NCBI GenBank assembly: GCA_937859105.1
Contig: CALMAD010000174.1
Span: 1 to 5,878 of the forward strand
Direction of reading: 5' to 3'
Length of the DNA stretch: 5,878 bases
Source: an uncultured Propionibacteriaceae bacterium
GTDB taxonomy: Bacteria; Actinomycetota; Actinomycetes; Propionibacteriales; Propionibacteriaceae
Position 1 is the stretch's first letter; the number at the start of each line of letters is the position of its first letter. Below, in pieces: positions 5,873 through 5,878 of the stretch. The position numbers and the translations under genes are program-made. The notes beneath the pieces were generated by a model. It was not told the origin of the DNA, ran no database searches, and saw only the letters and a program-made list of their open reading frames with translations.

Positions 5873-5878
5873 GCAAAC

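Noticed and set aside
1..5878. CRISPR array, insertion sequence, tRNA/rRNA, prophage or defence genes
   Set aside because: I saw no regularly spaced repeats, transposase motifs, terminal inverted repeats or RNA gene signatures; all sizeable spans are covered by five chromosomal-type genes, and no gap exceeds about 120 bases.

Overview
The window is high-GC DNA with long coding frames, GTG starts and start codons lacking good Shine-Dalgarno sequences. Its gene families are typical of Actinomycetota: a secreted transglycosylase-like protein with an Ala/Lys-rich coil, and a rhomboid protease with an N-terminal zinc-finger. A Propionibacteriaceae-like actinobacterium is my best guess from protein style alone; I could not run a search.

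Layout. (1) Positions 14-733, plus strand: a secreted lytic-transglycosylase-like cell-wall protein. Its true start may lie just outside the window. (2) A strong hairpin at 768-800 sits between this gene and the convergent gene that follows. (3) Positions 797-2467, minus strand: a two-Rossmann FAD/NAD(P)-binding oxidoreductase of the HpyO/CreE-like superfamily, function unknown. (4) A divergent intergenic region, about 2468-2586, has a -10-like hexamer 6-7 bases before each start codon, suggesting leaderless transcripts both ways. (5) Positions 2587-3510, plus strand: a rhomboid intramembrane serine protease with a Cys/His-rich zinc-binding N-terminus. A perfect 13-bp hairpin follows its stop codon. 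(6) Positions 3586-4662 and 4682-5872, plus strand: serC (phosphoserine aminotransferase) and serA (short, ACT-domain 3-phosphoglycerate dehydrogenase), 19 nt apart and probably one operon.

How the genes work together. SerA oxidises 3-phosphoglycerate to 3-phosphohydroxypyruvate, and SerC transaminates that to O-phosphoserine. The pair therefore covers the first two steps of serine synthesis; the phosphatase SerB is not here. The two asparagines that bind serine in the E. coli SerA ACT domain are conserved at identical spacing, so feedback inhibition by serine is plausible. The other three genes have no evident link to serine synthesis or to each other.

This looks like an ordinary chromosomal region. 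I see no mobile element, CRISPR array, RNA gene or defence system, and nothing that amounts to a new system. The most useful oddities are a SerA without the usual catalytic-relay glutamate, an orphan flavoprotein lacking the common ATG(H)-like motif, and a repeated pattern of apparently leaderless promoters.
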